This document shows positions 1 to 10,140 of a DNA stretch of 64,000 nt, in pieces. The position numbers and the translations under genes are program-made. The stretch lies in contig MNCI01017582.1 in the NCBI GenBank assembly GCA_015680685.1, positions 64,001 to 128,000 on the forward strand. The letters run 5' to 3'. Position 1 is the stretch's first letter; each line of letters begins with the position of its first letter. Below the pieces are notes generated by a model. The model was not told where the DNA came from. It ran no database searches and saw only the letters and a list, made by a program, of their open reading frames with translations. The DNA comes from Gnetum montanum (taxonomy: Eukaryota > Streptophyta > Gnetopsida > Gnetales > Gnetaceae).

Positions 1-1396
1 TATATTCAATTTGCAAAAATGCTTAATAATTTTTTTTTATTTTTTATTGATTTTGAAAAAGCATATGATTCATTTGTTTATAAAAAAACTATGGTTGTGC
101 TTGCATAAAATTAGCCTCCATTTAGATTTGATTGTAATAACTCAAAGATTGTATGAGGAAGTGATTATTGAAATTACATATACCAATTTAGAAAAAAAAA
201 TTTAATTCCAAAGAAAAATTATAGTTAAATAATGTTTCTCACTTTCTTTAACTCTTTTTGGTATATTTATTAATGAAATATAGGAATGGTTATGCAATAG
301 GCAAGATAGTCATGCTATCAAAATCAGATCCTAAGTAGTGAATCTTTTCTTATATGTAGATGATGTTGCCTTGATCTCCACTAATGCAAATGGTATGAAA
401 AATATGTTGCCAATTTTAGAAAATTTTTGTTGCTCATCTAGTCTTCAAGTAAATGTGGACAAAAACAAATTGATAATTTTGGGTGCAAGATAGACCCATT
501 ATAACTTTTATTTTGGAAATACCAATATGCAAATAGTAGATTCATTTAAATATTTTGGTCTCATTTATATGAACCATTACATGCGAGGAAAGTGTATCGA
601 AGAACAAATAGCAAGAGGTTTTAAGGATTTGCATGCTTTCAAACACAAGTGCAAGGATTTAGGACTTTGGGATTGAAAGGTCAGAAAACAAAATTTTTAG
701 ACAATCATCTATTTTACTATATTCTATGGATGTATTGTTTGGGGTCCTAAATAGTGCTAAACTTTGAAAAGATATTTAAAGAGTGCAGAAAATTTTTTCT
801 TTTTGATGAGTTAATGGTGAAGATGCAAATGTGTTCTTCAATGTTATTATGTGAATGTGATTTATTACCTTTAGAAGTAAAAGCATTGTATTAATTCATT
901 ACATACACTCATAGCTTGCATATATCAAGGCAAGATAAATTTTCTAAATAAGTTCTTGAGGATTCACAAGACCATGATTGGTTATTTCAAGGAATGCAAT
1001 GGTTGAGAAAATGAAATATCACTTGGGAGGATGTCTAGAAAATTCTTAAGCATATTCATCAAACTAGTGAAGTAGAAGGTTTTAACACATATATGATTTA
1101 ATGTAGAAAGTAATTATTTACATTGCATTAAATGTAATAAACTAGATGCATAAGCTCACTATCTCTCAACTGCTATTCCAATCAAGTATCGAAATGCTAT
1201 CAACAATCTTTACTTAAGCTTTCATAAGCATAGAATTAAAAGTGAAAGATGGATTTAACTCTATTAAGAAGAGTACATTTGTAAGTTGTGTAGATTAGAA
1301 GCCCTTAAAGATGAGTTACATGTGTTTTTTTTCTTATATTGTAACTACTGATTTGAGATACCATTATAATGTTATAGGAAAAGACTTGTTTGATTT
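1..1396 (+). pseudogene. LINE (non-LTR) reverse transcriptase, decayed 3' part
   Basis: Remnant of a plant LINE ORF2-type protein. The frame around 49-205 reads IDFEKAYDS, the LINE RT motif, followed by a typical fingers/palm segment. The catalytic box is YVDD at 353-364, within the context LFLYVDDVALIS. Around 540-680 comes the post-catalytic block with SFKYFGL and an EEQIARGFKDL helix. Near 1270-1345 a zinc-knuckle-like C..C...H...C segment (YICKLCRLEALKDELH) matches the C-terminal zf-RVT region of plant LINEs. Stops and frameshifts break it throughout. The 5' end lies outside the window, and the 3' end is cut by element A at 1396. Family assignment is from motifs I can read; the clade is not determined. 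Confidence 0.8.
1392..1396. repeat. Target-site duplication of element A, left copy (GATTT)
   Basis: The five bases before the 5' LTR are GATTT. The five bases after the 3' LTR (7623-7627) are AATTT. Four of five match, as expected for an old Ty3/gypsy insertion with a 5-bp duplication. Confidence 0.55.
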
Positions 1397-2215
1397 TGAT
1401 GAAACACATTATTCATTTGCTCTGACATCGAGCTATTGATGTGACATTAAGTATCCAACATTGGGGGGTATACTCTAGCCTATAAATATAGTGCTTGGGC
1501 TTCCAATTTGGAGTCAGTTTTCATATAGTTTTTTAGTCAAAGTAGCAAAGCTCTTGCAATTTTTTTTCTTCATAGTTTTAATATTTTTTAAGTACCTACA
1601 ATTGGAGTCTAAGTGTGTATGGATCTTTGTTCAAAAACTAATGTACCTAAGTGCAATAGTGTGATGGGAATAAAATAAACTCTTTTGACAATCCTTGTAG
1701 CAATGAGAATAGATTAATGTTTCCTTTAACGTACTTTACTTTCATGTACTTTACTTTAATGCATTTCAATTAAGCAATTAATTTTTAGTTGTTAATGAAC
1801 ACAAGCATGAACACTTCGAGCATGCATATAGTGCTTGGTAACCTAGTAACGCTTAACATTTGGTAGCACAGTAGCATGATATGTGTTCAAGATGTGTCTA
1901 GTAAAGTGGGATAGGTACTTGTGTTAGGCTAGCTAGGCTAATTTAGATCTTATTTTCCACTGTTCATTAGCTTAGTTAATTTATCTCTTTATCATCATTA
2001 GGAGTAGCATAGAATTAGATAACATCATATGCCTCATTTTGAACTAAACCATATGTGACAAAGCTGCCACTAGTCCAAGTGGAAAGAAAACAAACTATGA
2101 TCAAAGCCTAATGATCTAGATACCACAACTAGTTCCATCCATGAAATTCAATCAGATTGTGTGTGAATGCTTATGATACATATGGTTGGGCATAGGGGTA
2201 CCTTGCTGTTCATCA
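1397..2215 (+). repeat. Element A 5' LTR
   Basis: 819 bp, beginning TGATGAAACAC and ending TTCATCA. It has a TATA box (TATAAATATA) at 1481-1490 and an AATAAA-type signal near 1667 in the R-like region. The end is fixed by the primer site and by alignment with the 3' copy at 6797-7622. U5 ends with the GGTACCTTG...CATCA block also seen in elements B and C. Confidence 0.8.
1481..1490 (+). promoter_or_regulatory. TATA box in element A 5' LTR
   Basis: TATAAATATA follows AGCC and precedes GTGCTTGGGC. The same box and context recur in the 3' LTR at 6895-6904, and at the equivalent place in the LTRs of elements B and C. It marks the probable U3/R promoter of the family. Confidence 0.6.
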
Positions 2216-2216
2216 T

Positions 2217-2234
2217 TGACGTTGTTACCGGGGA
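2217..2234 (+). other. Primer binding site, tRNA-Asp type, element A
   Basis: TGACGTTGTTACCGGGGA lies one base after the LTR end. It matches the complement of the plant tRNA-Asp 3' end, as I recall it (TGGCGCCGTTGCCGGGGA), at 14 of 18 positions. All four mismatches are transitions. tRNA-Asp priming is typical of Athila-like elements. Confidence 0.75.
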
Positions 2235-2314
2235 TGGTGCTAGTTATTTAGATTATTTATATTATACATGATCACTGTAAAGGTCTTAATGATATATCTT
2301 TTAGAAAATATTAA

Positions 2315-3900
2315 ATGGCACACTATAAACCAACAATAATGTCTCTCCCATAAGGAAGTGATCATGCACTATATAGCAAACACCTTCATTGGAGAAATAA
2401 TGAGATATATGATGAAGAAAATTGGAGTGACCAACCTTATGTAAGGATTTCTTATGATCACAACCACCTTGATGACACTCAAAGACTATCTTCACCTAAG
2501 GCAGACAATTCTGGAGGAGATGAAGTGGGTCAAGAACTAAGGGAGGCCTCAAGGCCTAAGACCTCCTCAAAACTCAGAAATAATAAATCAAAGGACCCTA
2601 AAGAACACCATAGAAGCCATTGCAATTCTTCTAGTTCCTCATCTTTCTTTGTCCCTTCAATGTCTAGTTTTGATGGAGATAAACGTAGGTATAGAGATAG
2701 AGCCCATGGGAAAATTCAAAGACATCATTATGAACATAGACAACATCATCGCAATCAAATGAATAGAGATGGACATTTTCCTCACAATCTGTCTAATGTC
2801 GATGAACCCTTGTTGGCCACTAAGAGCCTAATGCAGATCACAAAGGTAGTAAAGATATCTTGTAGGCATAAAAAAAAGAGTTGTATATCTAAGCTTGACA
2901 TGAATGATATTCCTAAATTTGTAGGAGGCTATGATTCAGATCCACAACATCATTTACAAGCCTTTCATGATGCCTGTACTTTCTACAACATTGAAAGTGG
3001 GTGGCAAAAGCTTAAGCTCCTTCCTAGGACACTAATTGATAGAGCCAAAGTGTGGTATAGATCGTTGAGAACAAATTCAATTTGATGATGGTCTACAATG
3101 TTGGAACGTTTCAATGAGAAATACCAAACCTATGTGAGAATATCCAACTTGAGGAGACAAATTCAGGGTGGAAGAAAGAACAATATGAACCCTTGGACAT
3201 GGCCTTAGATAGATATTATGCCTTATTGAATAGATACCTGGGTCATGGTTTCTCCTAGAAAAGGAAACTTTTCCACATCATAGATGGGCTTCATAATGAA
3301 ACAAGGAAGACCCTTGGGATGTATGCCCTAGGGTAATTATATGAGGTCCAAGCCCATCAGATCATAGGGCTAATCAAGTGTGTGGCAAAAGAAAGAGAGA
3401 TATGAAAATGAAAGAATGTCAAGAAATACCAATGGGACCCAAGAGGTCCAAATCTATGCTAAGAAGAATAAAACCACTCTCGATATGGTGATCCCACAAC
3501 AAACCTTGCCAATACAAAAGTCTATTGATGAACTTGAAGAAAATTTTAATAGGATGTCTGAATGGATATGTAAAAATGTTACAACTCTCATTGAGATGGT
3601 CAAGGAGAGTATCATGCAAAATAAGCTAGGTAATACTAGGAATAGTTTTTGATAAATGTGAAAAGTCGTTGATGAAAGTGAAGCTATAGATGTAACTACA
3701 GATGAAGATAATGGATGTGACATCTACATATATGACCATCTGAAGGGCCATTGCCTAGTCTTGTTGCATCTATGGGAGTATTGGACATGTGCCTTAAATC
3801 TAAAGTTTGTGCAAAAGCACATGATTGGGAGATTTCCTCTTCCACAAGGTAATTATAGACAATTCCACAACCACTCGTACCATCCCAAGGGGACTTATTA
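2315..3900 (+). pseudogene. gag of element A, decayed
   Basis: Capsid-nucleocapsid precursor of an Athila-like element. The frame starts at ATG 2315, a few tens of bases into the internal region. It runs with one stop, at about 2351, to 3083; after stops and frameshifts it continues to about 3900. The N-terminal part is rich in His, Arg and Ser. About residues 205-255 carry the retrotransposon gag core, including IPKFVGGYDSDPQHHLQAF and the later RAKVWYRSL. The sequence after 3090 matches the rest of the core in other frames. Near 3715-3755, C..Y....GHC resembles a reduced zinc knuckle. The downstream 3380-3652 frame is part of the same gag. Stops fall where Gln or Trp is expected. It is not functional as written. 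Confidence 0.7.
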
Positions 3901-4700
3901 TTGACCTCAATACTATCATCAACCGTAGTGGCAACAACCACAGTTGTGGGGGAAGGCCACCACCAAATTAGGCCTATCCACTGAAACTACATGAATATTA
4001 TGTTCTACATTCTCTACTTCAAATTGCCACTACCACTCTCCCAAGTATCATCAACCTATGACATCCCCTAAAGGATCACCACCTCATGCCTCTTACCATC
4101 CATCCTACCCTTGATATTCTCATAATTCACCTCATTATATGCTACCACCAAGGACACAGGAGGGTTTTGCATCACAATATCAACAAACAAATGCCACTGG
4201 TGTTACAAATATGCATAGACATGTTGACACTAGTGGTCTCAACCGTAATGTAGGAAACATCCCTTCTGGAGGAAAGGCTATAAGTCGAAGCAAACCATGC
4301 ATGGACCCCCCACATCATCTGAGCTAGCACAATGCCAATTTGGTGCAACACCTTCTTTTTCACCACCACCATCCTTTGATCATACAAAAGGGCCATCATC
4401 CATCATTACTCCATGCCCAAATCCAAATAATAAATCTAATAGTGTGGGTAGACAAATAAATCCATGCATACCATATCATGATCAAGGGTGCAATCATGGG
4501 CTAGCCATCCATAATGTTAACACACCTCATACCTTGACCCACCATATATTTAACCATCAAGTGTGTGACCAACAATATTTCTACCTAGCCACCACACCAC
4601 CAACAAATACCCAGTGGCTGGCACATGAATGGTTACTAATGTTTCATACATGCATGTATCCTATTTATCCACTTATTAATCCTTTTCATAGCCAAATTTT
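3901..4700 (+). pseudogene. Unassigned coding-like remnant, Pro/His/Thr-rich (element A)
   Basis: Decayed reading frames around 3950-4330 and 4297-4700 are rich in Pro, His, Thr and Asn. Parts resemble the low-complexity gag C-terminus of element B near 21530-21700. The final block, with SCGGLPPF near 4704-4727, resembles the last residues of the integrase frames in B (near 25620) and C (near 43110). This suggests that sequence from the gag tail is now joined directly to the end of pol, with protease through integrase deleted. No catalytic motif of pol is present. I cannot name a function. Confidence 0.4.
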
Positions 4701-6788
4701 TAGTTGTGGGGGTCTCCCTCCATTCCAATTTTTAGGATTCTTAAGTGTTTTTCATCTTTTTTTTTTATAATTTATTGTTTTACAACTTTTTATTTTACAC
4801 ATTATTTATTTTACATCCTCTTGTTTTCATGTTATTAATCTTTTCTAATTTTTGTTTTACACCATTGTTAATACATTTACTATTTCTTGAAAATTTTATA
4901 CTTTATTTTATATTTTATTTTATTTTATTTTGGTGTGATTTTCTAAATTTTTGTTAATAAGTGCCAGGTACAATGGTAATGCATTGTTTGATGGTGGTAT
5001 GTACTATTTTGTTATTTGATTTTTGGTGTCTAGATTTTGTCTTTGAATTTCATTATGGATGATTAGGACACGGTTTCCTTTTCATGCAACAGGTAGTGAG
5101 CCCACAACATCCACTCATCCACAAACTCTATGGTTTTCCTTGTTTTGGAAACATGTAGTCCTTTTTTCATTAATGAAACTTTAATGAATTTGTGACTTTG
5201 GTAGTTTTTGGAATTGAAAAGGATTTAAAGGTTTCAATAGGATGTGACTTTAAGGGGATTTGGTATTCTTTGTGCCTTTCTAGTTGCCTAGGTGCATGTG
5301 TGTTTTCATGGATATCTTACCATTTTGTGTTGACTAGTAAAAGGGAGTTGAATAAGTCTTTACATGGTGTGGTTATCATCACAAAAAAAATGATGGAAAT
5401 TCAAAGCACACCCCTTAGATAAAATAAACACATATGTCTTTTCATGGTGTGGTTCCCATTTCAAAAAAGAAGAAGAAGAAAATTATGGAAATTCAAAGCA
5501 CATCCCTTAGATAAAATAAATGCATACGTCTTTGCATGGTGTGGTTCCCATTTCAAAAAAGAAAAAAGAGAAAAAAAAGAAAGGGAATTCAAAGCACACC
5601 CCTTAGACAAAATAAATGGACCACAATCACTAGTTATGGGACTAGTCCCCTTTAACTAAGGCACTTTATCACTTCCTACTTCTCTTTTCTTCTCTAATAA
5701 GGAATGGTGGTTGTTCTGTGGGATCACTTTTGTGTCTTAGGGGGATGGACTGGTCTTAGAATGATGATGAAAAGTCACTAAATGTAGTTGGTTTTGGTTT
5801 GGACTAATGATGGATCCTATCATGTCATTTAACTATAAAATTCACAAGGGATTTCATGTAATCTTAATCAGGAACTCCATTCCACTCTTTTCCATCCATC
5901 TATGCTTTCCATGTCTTAGCTCATTATTAGTTTCATGTTCTAGTTTGATGTATTCATATTCTTACTTAGTTTCTTCTGGGTTTTTGAACTTAACCCTTTG
6001 TAACCATTAATCATCCATGGAGTCGATGGAATTTTGGTTTGAAGTTATGCAAGGGCATAAAAGACCTGTGCCTGCTTTGGGGAGGACCCACTTGCATATC
6101 TTTTGGTTGGATTAGTTAAGTTCTTTAACCTTAGACACTCTTACAATCAAATTATTTTTGTTTACCCCATCAATGACATCCAATTATGGACATCTTCATA
6201 ACAGTTTTTAGTGAGCCTTCCTTTTTGTTGTTGTAAATTATTACACCCTTTTCAAATATTTCCTTGTGTTAACTTTTTTCAAATTTAATGAACTACTTAT
6301 CTATTTTATGCTATTTGTTAACCTTCCTACTAACACTACTAAAGGAGTCAATCTACCACAATCACAACCTAGCCGAGTGTAACCACTGATGAGACAAGGC
6401 ATTTAATAGCTATGTGTTACACACTACATATTAATTCATGATTCCATTGTAATTACAATGGAAAGCATGGACTGGAAGTGGGACGATCTTCACCAAGGAT
6501 GATGCAGCAGTACTACACAATGAGGACCATTCATGATCGTTGGATCTTCTCCCTTGCTCTTTAGCTACCAAGAGGTGCTAGATGTTAGTGTTATCTAGGG
6601 TGTTCCCTTCTCTTATCATGAACACCTAGTTTTGTAAAAAGTTGTATCTCCATACACTTAGGCACTTAGAGTCTGTTGTTCCATTTGAGTCAGTTTGTAT
6701 GTCAGTCAATAATCCCATACCTACCTAATATTTTGTAAAGAACTTGTTCCTCCTCATCTACACTCAAGGAAAAGTTTTTACTTAGTCA
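4701..6788 (+). other. 3' untranslated region of element A
   Basis: About 2.1 kb without a convincing gene. It is T-rich at first (the hydrophobic translation at 4745-4957 is only a reflection of poly-T), then has blocks that recur in the same order in elements B (25645-27583) and C (43111-44540). These include a GCATGGTGTGG...purine...AAAGCACACCCCTTAGA box and a segment ending in CCTCTAACTAAGGCCC-like sequence. The end (6690-6788) contains the block CAATAATCCCATAC before the polypurine tract, which is also found in B and C. Confidence 0.6.
5363..5618 (+). repeat. Triplicated 3' UTR box with purine tract
   Basis: Three tandem copies start at 5363, 5443 and 5535, about 80-92 bp each. Each begins CATGGTGTGGTT, then has an A/G tract of variable length, then AATTCAAAGCACACCCCTT or a close variant, then AATAAA. 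Elements B (26172-26280) and C (43790-43930) carry one copy at the same place with different purine tracts, so the triplication is specific to element A. Confidence 0.75.
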
Positions 6789-6796
6789 TGGGGGTA
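6789..6796 (+). other. Polypurine tract of element A
   Basis: TGGGGGTA lies directly before the 3' LTR start TGATGG. The same sequence precedes the 3' LTR of B (27584-27591) and C (48282-48289). It would prime plus-strand DNA synthesis. Confidence 0.7.
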
Positions 6797-7622
6797 TGAT
6801 GGAACATGTTGTTCATCTACTCCAACATTGGGTATTCGATGTTGGGGTCTTGATGTGATGTCAGGTATTCGATGTTGGGGGGTATACTCTAGCCTATAAA
6901 TATAGTGCCTGGGCTCCTAATTTAGAGTCATTTTTCATATAGTTTTTTCGTCAAAGTAGCGAAGCTCTTATAGTTTGTTTTCTCCAGAGTTAGAATATTT
7001 TATGAGTGCCCACAACAAGAGTCTAAGTGTGTATGAATATTTGTTTGAACACTAATGTACCTGAGCCCCAGTGTGACGGGAATAAAACAAAGTCTTTTGA
7101 TAATCCTTGCAACATTAAGAATAGATTAATGTTTTCTTTAATGTGCTTTACTTTCATGCACTTTACTTTAATGCATTTCAATTAAGTAGTTAATTTTTAG
7201 TTGTTAATGAACATTAGCATGATCACTTTGAGCATACATATAGTTCTTGGTAACCCAGTAATGCTTAATGTTTGGTTGCACAATAGCATTATATGTGTTC
7301 TGGATGTCTTCAAGAAAGTGGAATAGGTACTTGTGTTAGGCCATCTAGGCTAGTTTAGATCTTATTTTCCATTGGTCATTAGCTTAGTTAATTTATCTCT
7401 TTATCATCATTAGGAGAAGCATAGAATTAGACAACATCATATGAATCACTTTGAACTAAACCATACATGACAAAGCCACCACTAGTCTAAGTGGGAAGAC
7501 AATGAACTATGATCCAAGCATCTAGATACCACAACTAGTTCCATCCACAAAATTTGACTAGATCATGCATGAATGCTTGTGATTCATATGGTTGGGTGTA
7601 GGGGGTACCTCAACACTCATCA
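6797..7622 (+). repeat. Element A 3' LTR
   Basis: 826 bp, TGATGGAACATG...CTCATCA. It aligns over its length with 1397-2215. The TATA box is at 6895-6904. Its U3 contains an exact 17-bp direct repeat, GGTATTCGATGTTGGGG, at 6831-6847 and 6864-6880, spaced 33 bp; the 5' copy has decayed there. It is followed by AATTT, the right target-site copy. Confidence 0.8.
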
Positions 7623-8899
7623 AATTTGTTTTTACTTTCCACATTGATACTCGGTTAATTTGTAGAGTCTATCTTTATTTTTCATGAAAATGTAATATAT
7701 GTTTAATAGAGATCCTATGGGTTTTCTGATGTAATAAATCTTCAATTTTAATTCTAGTTTCAATACTTTATATATATATGGGTTAAGTAGAATGTCTAGC
7801 ATAGTTATGATAATTGCAAATCATTGTTTTTTCAATTATACTTGTAGTGGGTTTAAGTTATATGGTTAACTATGATTGAGACATATGATGATGTTGTTTT
7901 GATTTATTTTATGAAATATAGAAAAATTTCCTAAAATAAAAAGTTAATAAAAATATAAAATAACCCTAAACCAACTTATAATGATGAATGTCCACTTATA
8001 ATGATGATTAATCATTGGATGATCATACTAAGTTAGTTAACTATTAGGGTTACCAAGTTAATTATGGTTAATATTCAAGGTCTCAACATGCTCATTTTTC
8101 CATAACTAATATTCTTGAAAATGTAAATGACTTTATTATGTAAATTAATAATTAATTACAATAAACTAAAATTCTAGAAATGTAAATCTATTCTAGATCA
8201 AAATGCTACAATATGTTTGAAAGTCATCTCAATTTTTATTGCCAAAACATGGTCACATTTTTGTATAACTACTTGAATAAAGAGACGAGAGAATTGACTT
8301 AAACACATGTTACTGTCACTTGCTAACTATTACAAATTGACAAAATTTTGGTACATTGGCTATAAAGATGTCATAAATGTCCCTTGGACCTTGCATATTT
8401 ATAGGTAAATATACTTTATGCATCAATATATGCATACTAATGTATAAATAGATGCATTAGTGCATCATTATAATATCTAAATTTTCAATGTTTATTATAT
8501 CACCATGACTATACCAAAACTTGTCCTTGAGTTGTACAAAATAGACAAAGTTTGATTATAAAATTGATAGGATGATACTAATTGAATTTCCAACTAACAT
8601 TAAATAATACAAGTGTAAGTGCCACATGCCATCATAATTCAAGTGGTGGTTTTATTTACCAAATGAACTAAACATTATAAAAATTGTAAAATTTATAGAA
8701 TTGACAGATGAAAATTAGAGTTGTAATGACATCAACTACTTATGTTTTGGCATCCATACATGGTTTATTAATTAGGATTTTTATTCATATATTCATAGGT
8801 TCCCTATATTCTAGACATGGTTTGCCAACTCAAAAGATACTAGTATATCCTATAAACTTGAAAAAGCTAGAAAAACCTTGTTGACACTAGTAAATCAAG
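7623..8899. other. AT-rich DNA, possible LINE tail at its start
   Basis: The first ~110 bases after element A could be the last part of the interrupted LINE: a short frame with TLILG and FVESIF resembles a plant LINE C-terminus, but the match is weak. The rest is AT-rich with no frame or structured repeat that I can support. Confidence 0.35.
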
Positions 8900-10140
8900 C
8901 TACAAATAAGCATATTTAGTGCTTCAAGTTTTCTAGTTGTTTGAAATCTTGGTAATCATTCATTCTTTGCACTAAATTCTCCACTATATATCTTTGGCCA
9001 TTGAATTGGATTTTATATGCTTCTTTCTAAGCCATCTTTGCCTATAAATTACCTTTTATTTAATCCTAAACTTGACATTCATGTTCATACAATGAAATGG
9101 TAGTTACCTTCTATGATTAAGGCAAGGTTGTAGTAACACATGTTGGTAAGTTCTATGTAATGCATTAGATCCTCTATTATCATTTCCTTTATTATTAGTA
9201 ATCCCATCCATAGTATCAATGAAATCTCTTTATCATCATATTGGGATCATGAAGAATACTTTCAAGTTTGACCTTTATCATCTCAAGATATTTCTCATTG
9301 ATTTCCTTTTGCAGTATACTTCTCATTGATTTTCTTTTGTAGTACAAAATTAATTCCTATAATGATTTTTGATGTTCTCTAATCACTTGACCTCATTCTT
9401 TCATGCTATAATCTCTAATGCTATTTATTATATAATCATATTTACTTTCTGCATTGATAGACTATGAGTTTTTCTCATCAACTTGGCTATCTCTAGGTTT
9501 TTCTTTATCTATTAAGACTCAATGTGTTGAAGGTAGGATTAAAATGCATCTCTTTCTTTCTTCATCACCTCCAACCTTTGTTCACGATGGTAGGCTCCCT
9601 ATTCTTTTCTAATTTAGTGAATCTTTTCTTCAAACCATTGGATTCTACCCTAGCCTAAGATGCTTCTAGTATAGCGCAATCTTTGATTACATGGGATTTT
9701 TGAATAGCAATCTATATTCATGCATTTTCTTCTTTTGTAAATCTATCAAGATCTTTAGGTTTGATGTGAGGACTTGCCTTGTTGAGTTTAACCTAGAGCT
9801 CAATTAATTTCTATTTTAATATAAGAATATTCACGTAGCTTTGCTAATTTAGAGGTCTAGATAATATGAACTTCTTATTTATTTTGAGAAGCTCAAATTA
9901 TAGAGCTATTACATCTTTGGGATGTTAAATGTTTTTGCTAGTTTGTGCAATATATTTAATAATTGTTTCAAGTGTTGCTTATACTTTGTTAGTGTCATTT
10001 AGTTAGAAGCCTTTACCTACTTGATCTATTGTAGCTTCTTTTCCAACCTTGTAGGTATTCAAATGTATTTTTGAATACTAAAAATAGGTTTTAGTGCCAT
10101 TATGACATTTAATTTTTTATTTAGAAATTGAACAAACTCT
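8900..10140 (-). pseudogene. Decayed coiled-coil-type frame, transposon extra-ORF-like
   Basis: On the minus strand a broken frame of about 400 codons reads as charged, Lys/Glu/Leu-rich sequence, for example KDLDRFTKEENA, IKDCAILEAS and KKRFTKLEKNREP (around 9500-9750). This pattern suggests a long coiled coil. Stops are frequent and mostly at sites fitting lost Gln, Arg or Trp codons. Composition is like the minus-strand frames at 14890-17330 and 50030-52850 and the extra frame of element C. I do not recognise a named family. It is more likely part of a retroelement than a host gene, given the surroundings. Confidence 0.4.

Larger units (their letters stand above)
1397..7622 (+). mobile_element. 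Element A: non-autonomous Athila-like LTR retrotransposon
   Basis: About 6.2 kb, bounded by two related LTRs (1397-2215 and 6797-7622) with TGATG...CATCA ends. A tRNA-Asp-type primer site follows the 5' LTR and a TGGGGGTA polypurine tract precedes the 3' LTR. The internal region has a gag remnant (2315-3900), a short unassignable coding-like stretch, and a long 3' untranslated region related to those of elements B and C. No protease, RT, RNase H or integrase is recognisable in any frame, so it would depend on enzymes supplied in trans. The LTRs differ visibly by substitutions and small indels, so the insertion is old. It sits inside the LINE remnant. Confidence 0.8.

Noticed and set aside
2525-3085. 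Host RNA-binding or SR-like gene, suggested by Ser/Arg/His-rich sequence
   Set aside because: It continues into a retrotransposon gag core and lies between LTRs with a primer site, so it is gag.
4745-4957. Small membrane protein
   Set aside because: The Phe/Leu-rich translation comes from T-rich non-coding sequence at the start of the 3' untranslated region, which is equally T-rich in B and C.
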